A program made the position numbers and the translations under genes. Below the pieces are notes generated by a model. The model made no database searches. It was not told the DNA's origin and saw nothing but the letters and a program-made list of their open reading frames with translations. Below, piece after piece: positions 61,452 to 64,000 of a DNA stretch of 64,000 nt (its first letter is position 1; each line of letters begins with the position of its first letter). The stretch is from the NCBI RefSeq assembly GCF_002119685.1, contig NZ_CP021108.1, positions 5,270,001-5,334,000 on the forward strand, read 5' to 3'. Source of the DNA: Bordetella genomosp. 8 (lineage in GTDB: Bacteria; Pseudomonadota; Gammaproteobacteria; Burkholderiales; Burkholderiaceae_B).

Positions 61452-62891
61452 ATGCGTATCTTCAGCGCCGGCCTCGGCACCGAAACCAACACCTTCGCGC
61501 CGTTGCCGACCAGCATCGACTCGTTTCGAGGCCGGGAATACTATCCCGCCGGCACGCATCCCGACGCGCCGACGTCGCAGGGCGCGCCGCTGTGGGTCGC
61601 CCGCAAGCGCTGCGCGCAATCCGGCTGGACGCTCAAGGAAGGCCTGGTCGCGACGGCGCAGCCCAGCGGCATCACCACCCGCTCGGCGTACGAAACGCTG
61701 CGCGAGGAAATCCTGGCCGACCTGCGCGCGGCCCTCCCGGTCGACATCGTGCTGCTGGGCCTGCACGGCGCCATGGTGGCCGACGGCTATGACGATTGCG
61801 AAGGCGACCTGCTGGCCCGCGCGCGCGACCTCGTCGGACCCGGCGTCGTCATCGGCACCGAGCTGGACCCGCACGCGCACCTGACCCCGCTGATCGTGCG
61901 GAGCGCGGACGTGGTGGTGCTGTACAAGGAATATCCGCACACCGACATCGTGCATTGCGCGGAACAGCTGTTCGACCTGTGCGCCGACAAGGCCCAGGGC
62001 CGCACGCGTCCCGTCGCGGCGATGGTCGACTGCGAGATGGTGGTGCCGATGCACACCACGCGCGAACCCGCGCTGGGCTTCGTCAACAAGCTGCGCGCGA
62101 TGGAAGGCAAGGACGGCATATTGTCGCTGTCGTTTTCGATGGGCTTCGCCACCGGCGACGTGCCGGAAATGGGCACCAAGGTCCTGGTGTACACCGACGG
62201 CGACCAGGCGCGCGCCGACGCGCTGGCGCGCCAGCTGGCCGACGAACTGATCGCCAAGCGCGACCAGCTGCTGGTGAACTACCGCACGGTGGACCAGGCC
62301 ATCGACGAAGCGCTGGCCTTCGACGGCGGGCCCGTCGTGCTGGCCGACCGCGCCGACAATCCCGGCAGCGGCGCCCCGGGCGACTCCACCTATGTGCTGG
62401 CCCGGCTGCTCGAACGCGGCATCCAGAACGCCGCGCTGGGTCCCTTCTGGGACCCGATGGCGGTGCGCATCGCCTTCGACGCGGGCGAAGGCGCGACGCT
62501 GCCCATGCGCCTGGGCGGCAAGATCGGCCCCTTGTCCGGCGCGCCGGTGGATGCCGACTGTACGGTGCTCGCCCTGCGCCGCGACATGGCCATGACCGGC
62601 CTGACCGGCAGTCCCACGGCGATGGGCGATTGCGCCCTGGTGCAGGCCGGCGGCGTCCAGATCGTGCTGGTGTCCAACCGCAACCAGGCCATGAACATCG
62701 ATCTGTTCACCCAGCTCGGCTGCGATTTGACGGCGCGCAAGATCGTGGTGGTGAAATCCGCGCAGCATTTCTACGCATCGTTCTCCAAGATCGCCAGACA
62801 CGTGATCTACGTCGGCGCGCCCGGCGTGGCCACGCCGGACTGGAAGACCCTCTCCTACAAAAAGATCCGCATGCCGAAGTGGCCGCTGTAA
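61452..62891 (+). CDS. M81-family metallopeptidase (MlrC-like)
   Basis: This 479-residue protein of the microcystinase C family begins MRIFSAGLGTETNTFAPLPT. Predicted zinc ligands D139 and H141 (ELDPHAH) and H163 (EYPHTD) show the spacing recalled for MlrC (Asp-x-His, then His 22 residues on). The LLGLHGAMVADGYDDCEGDLL block is also typical. MlrC hydrolyses linearised microcystin, which contains D-residues; relatives here are likely to act on other small or D-residue peptides. It is followed 55 nt later by a peptide ABC binding protein. Confidence 0.87.
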   Translation: MRIFSAGLGTETNTFAPLPTSIDSFRGREYYPAGTHPDAPTSQGAPLWVARKRCAQSGWTLKEGLVATAQPSGITTRSAYETLREEILADLRAALPVDIVLLGLHGAMVADGYDDCEGDLLARARDLVGPGVVIGTELDPHAHLTPLIVRSADVVVLYKEYPHTDIVHCAEQLFDLCADKAQGRTRPVAAMVDCEMVVPMHTTREPALGFVNKLRAMEGKDGILSLSFSMGFATGDVPEMGTKVLVYTDGDQARADALARQLADELIAKRDQLLVNYRTVDQAIDEALAFDGGPVVLADRADNPGSGAPGDSTYVLARLLERGIQNAALGPFWDPMAVRIAFDAGEGATLPMRLGGKIGPLSGAPVDADCTVLALRRDMAMTGLTGSPTAMGDCALVQAGGVQIVLVSNRNQAMNIDLFTQLGCDLTARKIVVVKSAQHFYASFSKIARHVIYVGAPGVATPDWKTLSYKKIRMPKWPL

Positions 62892-62946
62892 GGCGGACGG
62901 CAGTACGCTCGCATTCTTTCCCAGCCATCGCTAACGGAGCTGTTCC

Positions 62947-64000
62947 ATGAAACGCCGCATCCAAACCGCGCTCGCCGCCATGTCCATGGCGGTCGCCTGC
63001 CTTTCCGCAGCCCCCGCCCATGCGGACGGCAAGACCCTGCGGCTGGTGCCTTATGCCGACCTGAAAGTGCTGGACCCTTTCTTCACGACGGCCTATATCA
63101 CCCGCAATTTCGGTTTCATGGTGTACGACACCCTGTTCGCGCCGGACGCCAAGGGCATTCCGCAGCCCCAGATGGTGGACAGCTACAAGACCTCTTCCGA
63201 TGGCAAGTCCTGGACCTTCACGCTGCGCGACGGCCTCAAGTTCAGCGACGGCAATCCGGTCAAATCGGCCGACGTGGTGGCTTCGCTGCAGCGCTGGGAA
63301 AAGCGCGACAACATCGGCCGCGCCATGGTGGCGGCCGGCGGCAAGTGGGCCGCCGTCGACGACAAGACCTTCACGCTGACGCTCGACCAGCCTTTCGGGC
63401 CGGTCCTCGACGGCCTGGCCAAGGTCGCCAGCTATCCTGCCTTCATCATCCCCGAGCGCCTGGCGAAGATGCCCGACACCGCCCCGCTGAATGAAGTCGT
63501 GGGCTCGGGCCCCTATCTGTTCAAGCGCGACGAGTGGGTGCCCGGCAACAAGCTGGTGTTCGTGCGCAATCCCGCTTACGTGGGCCGCAAGGAAGCGCCG
63601 TCCGGCCTGGCCGGCAACAAGACCTCCCACGTCGATCGCGTGGAATGGGCCATCCTGCCGGATTCCAACAGCTCCATCGCAGCGCTGAAGAACAACGAAG
63701 TCGACATGATCGAGGAAGTGCCGCCCGACTATATCGAGACCCTGCGTAGCGACAGCGACATCCACGTCGGCGTGACCGGCAAGTCGCAGGCCTACATCAT
63801 CATGAACTTCCTGAATCCGCCGTTCGACAAGGTGCAGGCGCGCCAGGCGCTGCGGCATGCCATCGACCAGGAGAAGTTCGTGACCGCGATGGGCTATCCC
63901 GCGGACATGCGCATGGACTACTGCGCGACCTATTTCATCTGCGGCAGCCCCAACGACACCAGCGCCGGCGCCGCGCCCTACCGCAAGGTGGATATGGCGC
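62947..64000 (+). CDS. Peptide ABC transporter substrate-binding protein, 3' part outside window
   Basis: The first 351 codons of a DppA/OppA-type (SBP_bac_5) periplasmic receptor are present, with a Sec signal peptide (~1-26, ending PAHADG). Family features visible are VLDPFFTTAYI, a FxLRDGLKFSDGNPV segment and VGSGPYLFKRDEW. These receptors deliver di- and oligopeptides to an ABC permease, presumably encoded beyond the window. Linked with the M81 peptidase and D-aminoacylase. Confidence 0.92.
   Translation, partial: MKRRIQTALAAMSMAVACLSAAPAHADGKTLRLVPYADLKVLDPFFTTAYITRNFGFMVYDTLFAPDAKGIPQPQMVDSYKTSSDGKSWTFTLRDGLKFSDGNPVKSADVVASLQRWEKRDNIGRAMVAAGGKWAAVDDKTFTLTLDQPFGPVLDGLAKVASYPAFIIPERLAKMPDTAPLNEVVGSGPYLFKRDEWVPGNKLVFVRNPAYVGRKEAPSGLAGNKTSHVDRVEWAILPDSNSSIAALKNNEVDMIEEVPPDYIETLRSDSDIHVGVTGKSQAYIIMNFLNPPFDKVQARQALRHAIDQEKFVTAMGYPADMRMDYCATYFICGSPNDTSAGAAPYRKVDMA

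Overview
The window is GC-rich, densely packed chromosomal DNA from a beta-proteobacterium, most probably Alcaligenaceae of the Bordetella/Achromobacter type. This is inferred from gene content, not from a database search: Bug-family periplasmic receptors, a DUF4148 protein, an NAD-dependent molybdenum formate dehydrogenase of the fds type beside molybdopterin genes, and a lipid A glucosamine-modification-like (lgm) locus. No rRNA, tRNA, CRISPR array, insertion sequence or prophage was seen. Both edges cut a gene: a VapC-type toxin on the left and a peptide ABC-transporter binding protein on the right.

1-9.5 kb: a vapBC-type toxin-antitoxin pair with a clear autoregulatory palindrome. Then comes an IclR regulator divergent from a probable operon: FAD amino-acid-oxidase-like protein, M19 dipeptidase-like protein, two Bug receptors, a gamma-glutamyltransferase-family enzyme and an HD hydrolase. 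A glutathione S-transferase follows. The set looks like uptake and breakdown of an amino or gamma-glutamyl compound.

9.5-27.5 kb: mixed housekeeping and accessory genes. They are an MscS channel, a MarR-GNAT fusion, a class II Fic protein with an AT-rich upstream region, a LysR/MFS divergent pair, a thioesterase, exonuclease III, an SDR, a membrane-anchored PEGA protein, a small secreted DUF4148 protein, an MFS transporter, a peroxiredoxin, a dienelactone hydrolase and a giant DUF748/AsmA-like envelope protein.

27.6-42.4 kb: a molybdenum-formate island. moaC-moaD-moaE-moaB-moeA (plus strand) and moaA-mobA (minus strand) make and finish the cofactor. A ModE/LysR-like regulator is divergent from fdsG-fdsB-fdsA-fdhD-fdsD and an OFA-type formate/oxalate transporter. 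The island closes with a strong intrinsic terminator.

42.4-53.2 kb: a universal stress protein, a DUF442 phosphatase-like protein, a MocR regulator divergent from a DMT exporter, a LysE exporter, a lipoprotein hydrolase and a DapA-like aldolase with its GntR regulator. Then comes an lgm-like lipid A decoration locus (YdjC deacetylase, GtrA protein, ArnT-like and ArnC/GtrB-like glycosyltransferases) with interleaved, overlapping strands.

53.4-64 kb: a TRAP-transporter catabolic operon (DctP, fused DctQM, LacI regulator, 2-hydroxyacid dehydrogenase, lactonase-like amidohydrolase) preceded by a 19-bp palindrome. Last is a divergent pair of N-acyl-D-amino-acid deacylase and an MlrC-like M81 peptidase followed by a peptide ABC binding protein, suggesting use of D-amino-acid-containing peptides.
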